Shown: positions 17,480 through 27,094, counted from the first letter of the stretch. The stretch is DNA of 64,000 bases from Hyphomicrobiales bacterium (GCA_900473185.1 UCKU01000025.1:124001-188000); one strand, 5' to 3'. The notes: a model not told the origin generated them from the letters alone. Made by a program: numbers and translations.

Positions 17480-18742
17480 ATGAGAAGGGTCGTCATAACA
17501 GGTACCGGCATGGTATCGCCCTTGGGATGCGGAGCAGAAATTACCTGGTCCCGCCTGCGTGCGGGAGCAAACGGCGCCCGTCTCGTGACCGAATTCGAGG
17601 TCGATGATCTCCCTGCCAAGATTGCCTGCCGCATTCCCGTTGGCGACGGTTCGGACGGCACCTTCAATGCCGACGACTGGATGGAGCCGAAAGAACAGCG
17701 CAAGGTAGACCCCTTCATCATCTACGGCATGGCGGCTGCCGACATGGCGCTCAAGGATGCCGACTGGCATCCCGAAACCGATGAGGACCAGATCGCGACA
17801 GGCGTGCTGATCGGCTCCGGCATCGGCGGCATCGAAGGCATTGTCGAAGCCGGCTATACGCTGCGCGACAAGGGCCCGCGCCGCATCTCTCCTTTCTTCA
17901 TTCCAGGCCGACTGATAAACCTCGTCTCCGGCCAGGTTTCCATTCGCCACAAGCTGCGCGGCCCGAACCATTCGGTCGTAACCGCCTGCTCCACCGGTGC
18001 GCATGCCATTGGCGATGCTGCCCGTCTCATCGCGCTCGGCGATGCCGATGTCATGGTTGCCGGCGGCACGGAATCCCCGGTCAGCCGCATCTCGCTTGCC
18101 GGCTTTGCCGCCTGCAAGGCGCTGTCGACGCAGCACAACGACGATCCGCAGAAGGCATCGCGCCCCTATGACAAGGACCGTGATGGTTTCGTCATGGGTG
18201 AGGGCGCTGGTATCGTTGTTCTCGAAGAGCTGGACCATGCGCTGGCACGCGGCGCCAAGATCTATGCCGAAGTGGTCGGTTACGGGCTCTCCGGCGATGC
18301 CTTCCACATTACCGCCCCGTCGGAAGACGGCGACGGCGCGTTCCGCTGCATGACCATGGCGCTGAAACGCGCCGGCCTGACGCCTGCCGATATCGACTAT
18401 ATCAACGCCCATGGCACCTCGACCATGGCCGATACGATCGAGCTTGGTGCCGTCGAGCGCCTCGTCGGCAATGCGGCATCTAAGATCTCGATGTCGTCGA
18501 CCAAATCCGCGACCGGCCACCTGCTCGGTGCTGCCGGCGCAATCGAGGCGATCTTCACGACCCTCGCAATTCGGGATAACGTCGCCCCTCCGACGCTCAA
18601 TCTCGACAATCCAGAGCGAGAGACCGCAATCGATCTTGTTCCACACAAGGCTCGTGAGCGAGAAATCAACGTGGCGCTATCCAACTCGTTCGGATTCGGC
18701 GGCACGAATGCATCGCTCGTGTTGCGCCGCTACGTCGCGTAA
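17480..18742 (+). CDS. fabF: 3-oxoacyl-ACP synthase II
   Basis: Elongating ketosynthase, 420 residues. The catalytic cysteine is Cys170 (VTACSTGAHA), with histidines in NAHGTSTMADT and TGHLLGAAG. The end FGFGGTNASLVLRRY is the usual FabF C-terminus. It is separated from acpP by a terminator but has an in-gap ribosome site (GGGGGAAAG) before ATG 17480. Complete, with no unusual insertion. Confidence 0.97.
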   Translation: MRRVVITGTGMVSPLGCGAEITWSRLRAGANGARLVTEFEVDDLPAKIACRIPVGDGSDGTFNADDWMEPKEQRKVDPFIIYGMAAADMALKDADWHPETDEDQIATGVLIGSGIGGIEGIVEAGYTLRDKGPRRISPFFIPGRLINLVSGQVSIRHKLRGPNHSVVTACSTGAHAIGDAARLIALGDADVMVAGGTESPVSRISLAGFAACKALSTQHNDDPQKASRPYDKDRDGFVMGEGAGIVVLEELDHALARGAKIYAEVVGYGLSGDAFHITAPSEDGDGAFRCMTMALKRAGLTPADIDYINAHGTSTMADTIELGAVERLVGNAASKISMSSTKSATGHLLGAAGAIEAIFTTLAIRDNVAPPTLNLDNPERETAIDLVPHKAREREINVALSNSFGFGGTNASLVLRRYVA

Positions 18743-18848
18743 CAGGCGGTTCACGAGCACGGGCGAACGTCAAACGGCGCCATGAAGCGCGGCAGAACCT
18801 GTTTTTGCCGCATTACTTCGCGAAATAGCGAAGCGGGGGCCAAGTTTT

Positions 18849-18854
18849 AGAGGA
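18849..18854 (+). promoter_or_regulatory. Ribosome site that sets the mltG GTG start
   Basis: AGAGGA lies 6 bases before GTG 18861. The upstream TTG at 18855 would touch this site, so it cannot be the start. A CTTCGC/GCGAAG hairpin at 18816-18833 lies just before. Confidence 0.6.
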
Positions 18855-18860
18855 TTGCCG

Positions 18861-20081
18861 GTGAGCGATACGACCAACCAGAGCAGCGACAACGGCCAGC
18901 CGGCGCAGAAGGGACCGATCATCCCGAAATCGCCGAGCGAAGCCCTGCGCCCGGAACGTGTTCCCGAGCCGCCGAAGCGCTCCAGGAATGCCCGCAGCCA
19001 GGTCGTCCTCTTCCTGAATTTCGTAATGACCATGGCGGTGGTCGTCTGCATTGCCGGTCTCATCGGATTCTACTACGCCATCACCGCCTATCAGAATCCC
19101 GGCCCGCTGCAGACGAACACCAACTTTATCGTCCGCAATGGCGCAGGCCTCGCGGAAATCGCCACGAATCTCGAGCGCAATCTCATTATCTCGGATGCGC
19201 GCGTCTTCCGCTATTTGACCGCGACGCATCTGAGCGCCGGCGAAAGCCTCAAGGCGGGTGAATACGAGATCAAGGCGCATGCATCCATGAACGAGATCAT
19301 GGAGCTCCTGAAATCAGGTAAGTCGATCCTCTATTCCGTCTCCTTCCCCGAAGGTCTGACGGTGCGACAGATGTTCGACCGCATGCTGGACGATCCGGTG
19401 CTCGAAGGCGACCTGCCGGCCGCCCTGCCGGTGGAAGGCAGCCTGCGGCCCGATACCTACAAGTTCTCGCGCGGTACCAAGCGGTCCGAGATCATCGACC
19501 AGATGGCTGCCGCCCAGCAGAAGCTGGTCGACCAGATCTGGGAACGGCGTGATCCTTCCCTGCTTTTGAAGAGCAAGGAAGAGTTCGTCACGCTCGCCTC
19601 CATCGTCGAGAAGGAGACGGGAGTGCCGGATGAGCGCGCTCATGTCGCCTCCGTCTTCCTGAACCGTCTCGGCAAGGGCATGCGTCTGCAGTCCGATCCG
19701 ACCATCATCTACGGTCTCTTCGGTGGCGATGGTAAACCCGCAGACCGGCCGATCTATCAGTCGGACCTGAAAAAAGAGACGCCCTTCAACACCTACGTCA
19801 TCAAGGGCCTGCCGCCGACGCCGATCGCCAATCCCGGCAAAGACGCGCTGGAAGCTGTCGCCAATCCCTGGAAGACGCAGGACCTCTATTTCGTTGCCGA
19901 TGGCACCGGCGGTCACGTCTTTGCGGCGACGCTCGAAGACCACAACGCCAACGTCAAGCGCTGGCGTAAGCTGGAAGCTGACAAGGGCGCCGATCCCGAG
20001 ATCGTCGTCGACGGACAGCCGGAAGACCAGCCTGCGGACAATACATCCGCGGTTCCGCCGAAGAAAAAGAAGATCAACTGA
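18861..20081 (+). CDS. mltG: Endolytic transglycosylase MltG
   Basis: YceG-family membrane-bound lytic transglycosylase that cuts nascent peptidoglycan strands; 406 residues from GTG 18861. A cytoplasmic N-terminus rich in Pro and Lys is followed by one membrane anchor (VVLFLNFVMTMAVVVCIAGL), then a LysM-like subdomain and the catalytic domain. The active-site Glu is in IVEKETGVPDERAHVASVF. The C-terminus is a Pro/Lys-rich tail. It begins the group mltG-yicC-gmk, with yicC 16 bases on. Confidence 0.95.
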   Translation: MSDTTNQSSDNGQPAQKGPIIPKSPSEALRPERVPEPPKRSRNARSQVVLFLNFVMTMAVVVCIAGLIGFYYAITAYQNPGPLQTNTNFIVRNGAGLAEIATNLERNLIISDARVFRYLTATHLSAGESLKAGEYEIKAHASMNEIMELLKSGKSILYSVSFPEGLTVRQMFDRMLDDPVLEGDLPAALPVEGSLRPDTYKFSRGTKRSEIIDQMAAAQQKLVDQIWERRDPSLLLKSKEEFVTLASIVEKETGVPDERAHVASVFLNRLGKGMRLQSDPTIIYGLFGGDGKPADRPIYQSDLKKETPFNTYVIKGLPPTPIANPGKDALEAVANPWKTQDLYFVADGTGGHVFAATLEDHNANVKRWRKLEADKGADPEIVVDGQPEDQPADNTSAVPPKKKKIN

Positions 20082-20097
20082 TATCGGGAGGCCTTTG

Positions 20098-20985
20098 ATG
20101 GCATTGCAGTCCATGACTGGTTTTGCGCGGCGCGAGGGAACGACCGGCCGCTGGCGCTGGGCATGGGAACTGCGTTCGGTCAACGGCAAGGGCCTTGATC
20201 TCCGCCTCCGCCTCCCGCCCGGTCTGGAGCGCCTCGAAACGGATGTGCGCCGCATTGCCGGCGAGAATTTCAGCCGCGGCAATCTGCAGGCCACGTTGTC
20301 CCTGACGACAGGCGAAAGCCAGCTTGAGGCCGTGCTCAATCAGGATGCCTTCGCTGCCGTTCTCACCATGCGCGACAAGCTGGAGGGCCTGATCGATCCG
20401 GCGCCGCTGAGGCTCGATACCCTGCTTTCCATCCGCGGCCTCGTCGATTTCCGCGAGACGCAGGACAGCGAAGAGACGGTTGCCGCGCGCGATAGCGATA
20501 TCCTGTCGGGACTGACGGCTGCGCTCTCCGATCTCAGGACCATGCGTGAGCAGGAAGGGGCGGCGCTCGCGCGTGTGCTTCTCGGCCATGTCACGACGAT
20601 CGAAGCTCTGACGAGCACGATCGAGGCCGATCCCTCGCGCTCGCCGCAGGAGATTGCGATAAGGCTCTCCGCGCAGGTCACGCTCCTCATGGAAGGAGCC
20701 GGCGCGCTCGACCGTGACCGGCTGCACGCCGAAGCAGCACTGCTCGCCACCAAGTCGGATCTGCGCGAAGAGATCGACCGGCTGAAGGCCCATGTCGCTG
20801 CCGCCCGCGATCTCGTGACAAAAGGTGGTCCGGTCGGCCGAAAGCTCGATTTCCTTGCACAGGAATTTAACCGAGAATCGAATACAATCTGCTCGAAGTC
20901 GAACGCATCGGCCGTCACCGCAGCCGGCATCGAGCTGAAGGTGGTGATCGATCAGTTCCGCGAGCAGGTCCAGAATTTGGAGTAG
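20098..20985 (+). CDS. YicC family protein
   Basis: 295 residues: the YicC N-terminal domain (SMTGFARRE, ELRSVNGKGLDLRLRLPP) and the DUF1732 C-terminal domain (GRKLDFLAQEFNRESNTICSKS). E. coli YicC has been reported as a ribonuclease involved in small-RNA turnover; I infer a similar role but see no classical nuclease motif. GGGAGG lies 7 bases before ATG 20098. It is adjacent to gmk (3 bases), a pairing kept in many bacteria. Confidence 0.93.
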   Translation: MALQSMTGFARREGTTGRWRWAWELRSVNGKGLDLRLRLPPGLERLETDVRRIAGENFSRGNLQATLSLTTGESQLEAVLNQDAFAAVLTMRDKLEGLIDPAPLRLDTLLSIRGLVDFRETQDSEETVAARDSDILSGLTAALSDLRTMREQEGAALARVLLGHVTTIEALTSTIEADPSRSPQEIAIRLSAQVTLLMEGAGALDRDRLHAEAALLATKSDLREEIDRLKAHVAAARDLVTKGGPVGRKLDFLAQEFNRESNTICSKSNASAVTAAGIELKVVIDQFREQVQNLE

Positions 20986-20988
20986 GAC

Positions 20989-21651
20989 ATGAGCCCGGCG
21001 AAAATCTCGCCCATCCAGATCGCCCGTCGCGGTCTGATGCTGGTCATCTCGTCGCCCTCGGGCGCCGGTAAATCCACCATCGCGCGTACGCTTCTCGAAA
21101 CGGACAAGCAGATCGGCCTTTCCGTTAGCGTCACGACACGCCAGCGCCGGCCGAGCGAAGTGGAAGGCGTTCACTATCATTTCAAGTCCGTGCGGGAATT
21201 CGAGCGGTTGCGCGATTCCGATGCTCTGCTGGAATGGGCCGAGGTTCACGGCAATTTCTACGGCACACCCCGCGAGCCGGTTGAGCAGGCCATGTCCGAA
21301 GGCCGTGACATGCTGTTCGATATCGACTGGCAGGGCGCTCAGCAATTGCAGCAGAAGATGCAGGCCGATGTGGTCTCGATCTTCGTACTGCCACCGACCA
21401 TGACCGAGCTGCAATCCCGCCTGCATCGCCGCGCCGAGGATTCCGAGGAGGTCATCCAGACGCGCCTGGCCAATTCCCGTGCCGAGATCGCCCACTGGCG
21501 CGAATATGACTACGTCATCATCAATGATGACCTGAACGCTGCCTTCGATGCGGTGCAGTCGATTGTCAAGGCCGAGCGCCTGCGTCGCGACCGTCGCCAC
21601 GGCATGTTCGATTTCGTCCGCGAATTGCTGGAAGAGACGCCGGTTCTTTAG
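20989..21651 (+). CDS. gmk: Guanylate kinase
   Basis: Phosphorylates GMP to GDP with ATP; 220 residues. P-loop SSPSGAGKST is at 21-30 and the GMP-binding residues lie in SVTTRQRRPSEVEGVHYHF. The start lies 3 bases after yicC, with GGAG overlapping the yicC end. The TAG stop (21649-21651) abuts a palindromic repeat shared with the convergent rsmA. Confidence 0.97.
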   Translation: MSPAKISPIQIARRGLMLVISSPSGAGKSTIARTLLETDKQIGLSVSVTTRQRRPSEVEGVHYHFKSVREFERLRDSDALLEWAEVHGNFYGTPREPVEQAMSEGRDMLFDIDWQGAQQLQQKMQADVVSIFVLPPTMTELQSRLHRRAEDSEEVIQTRLANSRAEIAHWREYDYVIINDDLNAAFDAVQSIVKAERLRRDRRHGMFDFVRELLEETPVL

Positions 21652-21751
21652 CGCAATTCCAGCAAAAGCGTGCAGCGGTTTTGCGTCCGTAATTGCGTGA
21701 AAACAAAGCGATAGGGCATTTCCGTGATTTGAAGAAAACGGAAATGCTCTA
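21651..21751. repeat. Double-hairpin palindromic repeat between gmk and rsmA
   Basis: Two stem-loops fill the gap. In the first, CGCAATT (21652-21658) pairs with AATTGCG (21691-21697), and GCAAAA (21662-21667) with TTTTGC (21679-21684). In the second, GCATTTCCGT (21716-21725) pairs with ACGGAAATGC (21738-21747). Its right end, read on the minus strand, is TAGAGCATTTCC and supplies the rsmA stop. It is of the type repeated many times in Rhizobium chromosomes and probably also acts as a two-way terminator. Confidence 0.75.
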
Positions 21752-22576
21752 AAGGCTGTTCGCCAGCCGGCAGAATTCTTCCACCGACAGCGTCTCCGCG
21801 CGCCTAGCCGGATCGATGCCGGTTTTGGTAAGCAGGCTTTCCCCGCCGATCGGCTTCAGGCTCTGGCGCAGCATCTTGCGGCGCTGGCCGAACGCGGCCT
21901 GCGTCACCTTCTCCAGATTGGCGACAGAGCAGGGGATCGGGTTTTCGTTCGGCGTCAGGTGGACCACCGTCGAGGTGACCTTCGGCGGCGGCGTGAAAGC
22001 CTGTGGCGGAATATCGAATGCCATGCGGGAATGGGTGCGCCATCCAGCGAGCACGCCGAGGCGGCCATAGTGATCGTCATCTTCGGAGGCGACAATCCGC
22101 TCGCCGACTTCCTTCTGGAACATTAGCGTCAGAGATTGCCAGAAGGGCGGCCATGCCTTCGGCAGCAGCCAGTTCACCAGAAGCTGGGTGCCGACATTAT
22201 AGGGCAGGTTGGCGATGATCTTCACCGGGCCTTCCGGCGCCAGCACCTCAAAATCGGTCTTCAGCGCATCGCCCTCGATGACTTCCAGCCGTCCGGGATA
22301 ATGGTCGGCGATTTCGGCGAGAGCCGGCAGGCAACGTGCATCGCGCTCGACCGCGATGACCTTCTTCGCACCGAGCGCAAGGATGGCCCGCGTCAAGCCG
22401 CCGGGACCGGGACCGACTTCAAAGACCGTCGCGTCATCAAGCGCGCCGGCCGTGCGGGCAACCTTCTGCGTCAGGTTGAGATCGAGCAGGAAGTTCTGCC
22501 CAAGCGCCTTGCGCGCATCGAGCCCATGACGCTGGATAACCTCGCGAAGCGGTGGCAGACCGTCGAGTGCAGCCAT
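21749..22576 (-). CDS. rsmA: 16S rRNA dimethyladenosine transferase RsmA (KsgA)
   Basis: Dimethylates the two adjacent adenines near the 3' end of 16S rRNA, a 30S assembly checkpoint; 275 residues. The SAM-binding motif EVGPGPGGLT, the catalytic NLPYNVGT and the KALGQNFLLD entry motif are all present. ATG 22576 overlaps the pdxA stop by one base (TGATG), so the genes are coupled. Last gene of the lptF operon. The stop codon lies inside a palindromic repeat. Confidence 0.96.
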   Translation of the reverse strand: MAALDGLPPLREVIQRHGLDARKALGQNFLLDLNLTQKVARTAGALDDATVFEVGPGPGGLTRAILALGAKKVIAVERDARCLPALAEIADHYPGRLEVIEGDALKTDFEVLAPEGPVKIIANLPYNVGTQLLVNWLLPKAWPPFWQSLTLMFQKEVGERIVASEDDDHYGRLGVLAGWRTHSRMAFDIPPQAFTPPPKVTSTVVHLTPNENPIPCSVANLEKVTQAAFGQRRKMLRQSLKPIGGESLLTKTGIDPARRAETLSVEEFCRLANSL

Positions 22577-23604
22577 CAACGATGGCTTTCCGCAGTCCGG
22601 CCAAGCTGCGCGCCGAGCTTCAGCGCGGCAACGAGGCTCGTCTCGCGGGCAAGTCCCTTGCCGGCAATGCCGAAGGCCGTGCCATGATCGGGGGAGGTGC
22701 GCACGAAAGGAAGGCCGAGCGTCACATTGACGGAATCGTCGAAACCGAGCGCCTTGGCCGGGATCAGCGCCTGATCGTGAAACATGCAGACGGCCACGTC
22801 ATAACGCACGCGCGCTTCGTCATGAAACATCGTGTCGGCGGGGAGGGGGCCGATCGCATCGATACCCTCATCACGAAGGATCTGGACCGCCGGATGGATG
22901 ATGGTCTCATCCTCCTTGCCGATCGCGCCGCCTTCGCCTGCATGCGGATTGAGCCCTGCAATGGCCAGGCGCGGAGAGTCGATCCCGAACCGCTGCTTCA
23001 GATCCCTGTTCGCGATCCGGCAGGTTTCAACGATCAGCCCGAGCGTCAACGCCTGTGGCACATCCTTGAGCGGAATGTGGATGGTGACAGGAATGGCGCG
23101 CAGTTTCGGTCCGGCAAGCATCATGACGGGCATGACAGACTGACCGGTCGCATGCATGGCAAGATCGGCAAGGAATTCCGTATGGCCCGGAAATTTGAAT
23201 CCTGCCTCGTAGAGCACCGACTTGGCGATCGGATTGGTGACGACTGCAAGCGCTTCGCCCTGCATGACGAGCGCCACGGCGGCTTCGATCGAGGCGATCG
23301 TACCCTTCGCCGTCGCGACATGCGGCTCTCCTGCCGCAACATCGACGCCTGCGGGTATCGCCAGGACAGGCAGCGCGTCCGCAAATGCACCGAGGCTTTC
23401 GGCTGCATTGCCGATGCTGCGCAGGGGAACATCAAGGCCGAGCTGTCGTGCCCGCACCGCAAGCACATCGGGATCGCCGATCAGGAAGAATGGCGGCAGC
23501 CCAAGCTCACGTCGGCGAAGCCAGGCCATGAGGGTGATATCAGGCCCCACGCCGGCCGGGTCGCCCTGCGTCAGCGCAAGCGGTCGCGAAAACGGTGTCG
23601 CCAT
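22576..23604 (-). CDS. pdxA: 4-hydroxythreonine-4-phosphate dehydrogenase
   Basis: NAD-dependent oxidation step of pyridoxal phosphate synthesis; 342 residues. Family motifs include QGDPAGVGPDI at the N-terminus, the metal-ligand His in PGHTEFLADL, AGLNPHAGEGG, and HDQALIPAKAL with the C-terminal RTSPDHGTAF. Complete. It follows surA by 6 bases and overlaps rsmA. Confidence 0.96.
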   Translation of the reverse strand: MATPFSRPLALTQGDPAGVGPDITLMAWLRRRELGLPPFFLIGDPDVLAVRARQLGLDVPLRSIGNAAESLGAFADALPVLAIPAGVDVAAGEPHVATAKGTIASIEAAVALVMQGEALAVVTNPIAKSVLYEAGFKFPGHTEFLADLAMHATGQSVMPVMMLAGPKLRAIPVTIHIPLKDVPQALTLGLIVETCRIANRDLKQRFGIDSPRLAIAGLNPHAGEGGAIGKEDETIIHPAVQILRDEGIDAIGPLPADTMFHDEARVRYDVAVCMFHDQALIPAKALGFDDSVNVTLGLPFVRTSPDHGTAFGIAGKGLARETSLVAALKLGAQLGRTAESHR

Positions 23605-23610
23605 GGAAAA

Positions 23611-24552
23611 TCAGCGATAGATGATCTGCGCGTGCTTGCGCAGTTCATCCAGATATTTGGTGCTGTTTTCGTTTTCCGGCGCTGCGGCCTTATCCGACTT
23701 GGCCTTGTCGAGGTCTTCCTGGCGGAACACCATTTCTGCGGCTTGGTCGTCCGAAACCTGGCGCTGACTGCAGATTGCCAGATATTCCACGCCCTTGTCG
23801 GTCACGCGCGTTGCCGTCGTGTTGCCCTTGGCCTGTGCGACGAGGTCCTTCCATTCAGCAGGAATTTCCGGAGCCAGCATACGGCCGAGCTCGCGGATCG
23901 AAACGTCCCGCATGGTGGCGGCAAAAGTCTTGGCCTGATCACAGCCCGGATATTTGGAGCGTGATGCCTCTGCCTCGCTCTTGCGCTTGGCGGTAATCGC
24001 ATTTCGCTTGGCTGGCGGAACTACGAAGATGACCTGCTGCAGCATGTATTCTGTCGTCACCGGCTTCTGCTTGTTATTCTGCATCATGCGGTTGACCAGA
24101 TCGTAATTCGAGATGCGTGCGCTAGAGCCGTAGCGCGCATTGACAATACGCGGCCAGCTCATCTGCACGGCAATGAAGTTCTTGAAATGATCGACACCGA
24201 CGCCGGCGCGGTCGAGGATCTGCCCCATCTGCTCGACGGAAAGCTTGTTGCTGGCGGCGAAACGCGCGAAGGAGGCGTTGACGTCGTCCTGCGAGACGGA
24301 CATGCGCACACGGGAGATTTCCTGCCGCTTCAGCGCCTCGTCGACAAGCTGTTCTTCGGCAGCCTTGGCGTCGGGCTTCAAGCGCTGCAGGCGCATGAAG
24401 GCCTGTCGCTTTGCAACGTCGCCGCTGGTAATCGCGGTACCGTTTACCACCGCCTTGACTTCGCTTGCGGCGAAGACGGGGGTACTGAAGGCAGCAAGCA
24501 TGAAGGCTGCGCCTGCAATAAGCGTGGTCACGGTTTTCTTCGCGTCAATCAT
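23611..24552 (-). CDS. SurA-like periplasmic chaperone
   Basis: 313 residues with a Sec signal peptide (about 1-29, ending VFA-AS), a SurA N-terminal chaperone domain (about 35-150) and a single divergent parvulin-like region (about 165-265, QQVIFVVPP). E. coli SurA is 428 residues with two parvulin domains, so this is the shorter alphaproteobacterial form. It probably escorts outer-membrane proteins such as LptD, encoded directly upstream. The prolyl-isomerase residues are poorly conserved, so isomerase activity is uncertain. Confidence 0.85.
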   Translation of the reverse strand: MIDAKKTVTTLIAGAAFMLAAFSTPVFAASEVKAVVNGTAITSGDVAKRQAFMRLQRLKPDAKAAEEQLVDEALKRQEISRVRMSVSQDDVNASFARFAASNKLSVEQMGQILDRAGVGVDHFKNFIAVQMSWPRIVNARYGSSARISNYDLVNRMMQNNKQKPVTTEYMLQQVIFVVPPAKRNAITAKRKSEAEASRSKYPGCDQAKTFAATMRDVSIRELGRMLAPEIPAEWKDLVAQAKGNTTATRVTDKGVEYLAICSQRQVSDDQAAEMVFRQEDLDKAKSDKAAAPENENSTKYLDELRKHAQIIYR

Positions 24553-24739
24553 CTGTTGACCTCCCGATAGCGCCGCACGATCCAGCGCGCGGCGTTCTTA
24601 CCATACACTGAGACAAGCGGAAATCGCCTCTCTTGCTCCGCGACACCCTATGTCTCACATAACGACTGGTCGCAATGTCCTGCACAGGCTTACGGCGAAA
24701 GAATGGCCCGGCCGGAGATTTCCGGCCGACCATCCGTCA

Positions 24740-27094
24740 TCAGAGGCTATTTGCAGCGTCACCCGTGCCCAACCGGATATCGCCGAGCGTGCGGAAGGTC
24801 AGACGGGCGGCGATCGTCCAGTCGCTTGCCGTCTGATCCGTCGTATCCCGCCTATCCACATAGGCGATGGTGAAGATGGTGCACTCGTCCTGATAGGAAA
24901 TGCCGAGTGTACGCCTTACAACGACGTCGTTGTTCAGATCCCAGGCGATGCCGCCGAAGATCGACCAGTAGTCCTTGAACTTGACGCTGCTGCTCGCCTG
25001 AATCTCGTCCTGGTCCTCAGCAAAGCCGTAGGCTGGCTGGGCGCTCACGTGCGTATAGGTGACCTGGCCTGAGAAGGTATCGTTCTGATAGGCCGTCGTC
25101 AGGTCGCCGCGATTGAAGGCGAAATCCTTCTCATCCAGCCGGTAGGATGCTGCCACCGAGAGGCCGAAAGGCATTTCGATGCCGCCGAGGCCAACATAGT
25201 CGGAACGATCGGTCTCAAGGCCGGAATCGGCGCCGACATTCACGAGGTCGTCGGTCGCAAACGAATTCTGACCGGCGAGCTGATAGGACTGTCCGAAGAT
25301 GCCGTGCAGCTTGTAGCCGCTGTCGAAGGTGCCCGTATACTGGAAGCCGAGGTTTGCGCGCGTGCCGCCCTCGATACGGTCGTAGCCGGAGAACCTGTCA
25401 CGATCGAAAAGGTTGGTCGCATCGAAGACGAAGCTCTGCGCGTCTTCGTTTGGCAGCCGGCCGGCGAGCGGTTCATCCGGTCGTGCATAGATCTGGGCAA
25501 TCGGCTCCAGAACATGCGTGCTGTTGCTGGTCGTGAACAGGATCGGGTAGCGCATTTCCAGCCCGGCAGTGAGCATTCCGCGCGTTGCCGCACTATCGTC
25601 GAGATAATTGCCGGCATAGGGGATGCCGTTGGCATCGACCGGACTGTCCATGTTGAGCGCGAAAGCATCGCCGCGTGCCGCGAGCAACGGAGTGATCACA
25701 AGCCCCGTCGACGTCACGAAGGTGCGCTTCCACTGCAGTTCCGTGCTCAAGCGGGTGGTCTGACCCTCTAGGCCACGGAAGCGGTCGAAACCTGCGACAT
25801 TATAGAAGTCGTCGTGGGTGCGCGAAATATTCGTGAGATTGACATCGGCCGAAAGCTCACCGCCTGCGAGCGGCTGCGGCGCGACATAGTGATAGTCAAG
25901 CGTCGGATAGACGATCGCCTGTTGCTTTTCCGCGATGTTGTTGCGGTCGGCGTCCTGTACGTCGAAATAGAAAGAGCGCAGGTCGAAGTAATTCCGCTTG
26001 CCGAGACCCGTCAGATAGACGGTGTTGGCATGCGGCGTGTTGTCGTAACCATCAATCTTGTAGGTGCGCGAGAAGTTGTTGTCGCTCTGCACCATCACAT
26101 CCCAGCCGAAGGTCCAGCGGGGATTGATCCTGAAATCCCCTTTCGACGCGACCATACCGCGCTGTTCAGCCTCGGCATCGCTAGTACCTTCGCTGAAATT
26201 ACCGGGGTTCATCTGATCGATACCGGCGAGGTGCATCGTCATCGTGCCGTTTTCGAAGCGGCGGCGATATTCGCCCTCGAGCATGAAGCCCTGCGAGGTG
26301 TAGCCGGTACCCGTGACGGTGAAATCCGAACTCGGGGAGATGACGTAATAATAGGGAACGGAAAGACCGTAGCCAAGATTTTGCGAAACGCTCATCGACG
26401 GGAACAGGAAGCCGGACTTGCGCTTCACGGTATTGTCGGGGACTTCGATCCACGGCAGGTATGCGATCGAACGGCCAAGCAGCTGGAATCGCGCCTTTTC
26501 AAGACGAATCGTGTGCTTCTCACTGTTCTGGATAACGCGTTCGGCCTTGACCTGCCAGAAGGGCGCGCGTTCGGGCTTTTCGGCGCAGGGCAAGCAGGCC
26601 GTGTAGACGCCTTTATTGAGAATCATCTGCGTACCGCCGACTCGCTGGCCGGTTTCGGCAACGAGGCGGGTATTGTCGCTTGTCTCAATTCGCAGCGCAT
26701 TCATGAAGCCGTCTGCGAAATTGTCGGTCACATCGAGGTGGTCGGCATAGATTCGGTTGCCGTCGGGCGTCACCATCTCGATGTTGCCGGTCGCCATCAT
26801 GCGGCCGGTCTTCTGGTTATAATCGACCTTCTGGGCGACCAGCCTGTAGCCGCCGTAGTTGATCTGCACGCCGCCGATTACAGAGACGAGCTCCTGGTCC
26901 TTATTATAGACAAGCTCGTTTGCAGACAGCATCAGCTTCGCATCCGGCGAGATATTCTGGCCGATTGCAGGCACGCCAGTACTGTTCTCCTGACCGTAGG
27001 CCAGCGGAGCATTTTCAAAATAGGTAGCCAGAGCTGCGCCTAAGAGCAGGGCAACCAACTGTTTACTAAACACCTTGCGGTCGCCTACCGCCAC
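24740..27094 (-). CDS. lptD: LPS-assembly protein LptD
   Basis: Outer-membrane beta-barrel that inserts LPS into the outer leaflet; 784 residues from GTG 27094. A signal peptide (about 1-33) is followed by an OstA/LptA-like domain (LMLSANELVYNKDQELVSVIGG onwards) and a long C-terminal barrel of alternating strands. Cysteines in ACLPCAEK may form disulphides. The frame is open to 27160, but AGGAGG 7 bases before this GTG sets the start. It overlaps the lptG stop by one base, so the LPS export genes are coupled. Confidence 0.93.
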   Translation of the reverse strand: MAVGDRKVFSKQLVALLLGAALATYFENAPLAYGQENSTGVPAIGQNISPDAKLMLSANELVYNKDQELVSVIGGVQINYGGYRLVAQKVDYNQKTGRMMATGNIEMVTPDGNRIYADHLDVTDNFADGFMNALRIETSDNTRLVAETGQRVGGTQMILNKGVYTACLPCAEKPERAPFWQVKAERVIQNSEKHTIRLEKARFQLLGRSIAYLPWIEVPDNTVKRKSGFLFPSMSVSQNLGYGLSVPYYYVISPSSDFTVTGTGYTSQGFMLEGEYRRRFENGTMTMHLAGIDQMNPGNFSEGTSDAEAEQRGMVASKGDFRINPRWTFGWDVMVQSDNNFSRTYKIDGYDNTPHANTVYLTGLGKRNYFDLRSFYFDVQDADRNNIAEKQQAIVYPTLDYHYVAPQPLAGGELSADVNLTNISRTHDDFYNVAGFDRFRGLEGQTTRLSTELQWKRTFVTSTGLVITPLLAARGDAFALNMDSPVDANGIPYAGNYLDDSAATRGMLTAGLEMRYPILFTTSNSTHVLEPIAQIYARPDEPLAGRLPNEDAQSFVFDATNLFDRDRFSGYDRIEGGTRANLGFQYTGTFDSGYKLHGIFGQSYQLAGQNSFATDDLVNVGADSGLETDRSDYVGLGGIEMPFGLSVAASYRLDEKDFAFNRGDLTTAYQNDTFSGQVTYTHVSAQPAYGFAEDQDEIQASSSVKFKDYWSIFGGIAWDLNNDVVVRRTLGISYQDECTIFTIAYVDRRDTTDQTASDWTIAARLTFRTLGDIRLGTGDAANSL

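Noticed and set aside
17123..18646. A 507-codon open frame opposite acpP and fabF
   Set aside because: Spans the acpP terminator and two certain genes; not credible as a protein.
20074..21600. A 508-codon open frame across yicC and gmk on the minus strand
   Set aside because: It covers two well-defined plus-strand genes; composition is typical of an antisense shadow.
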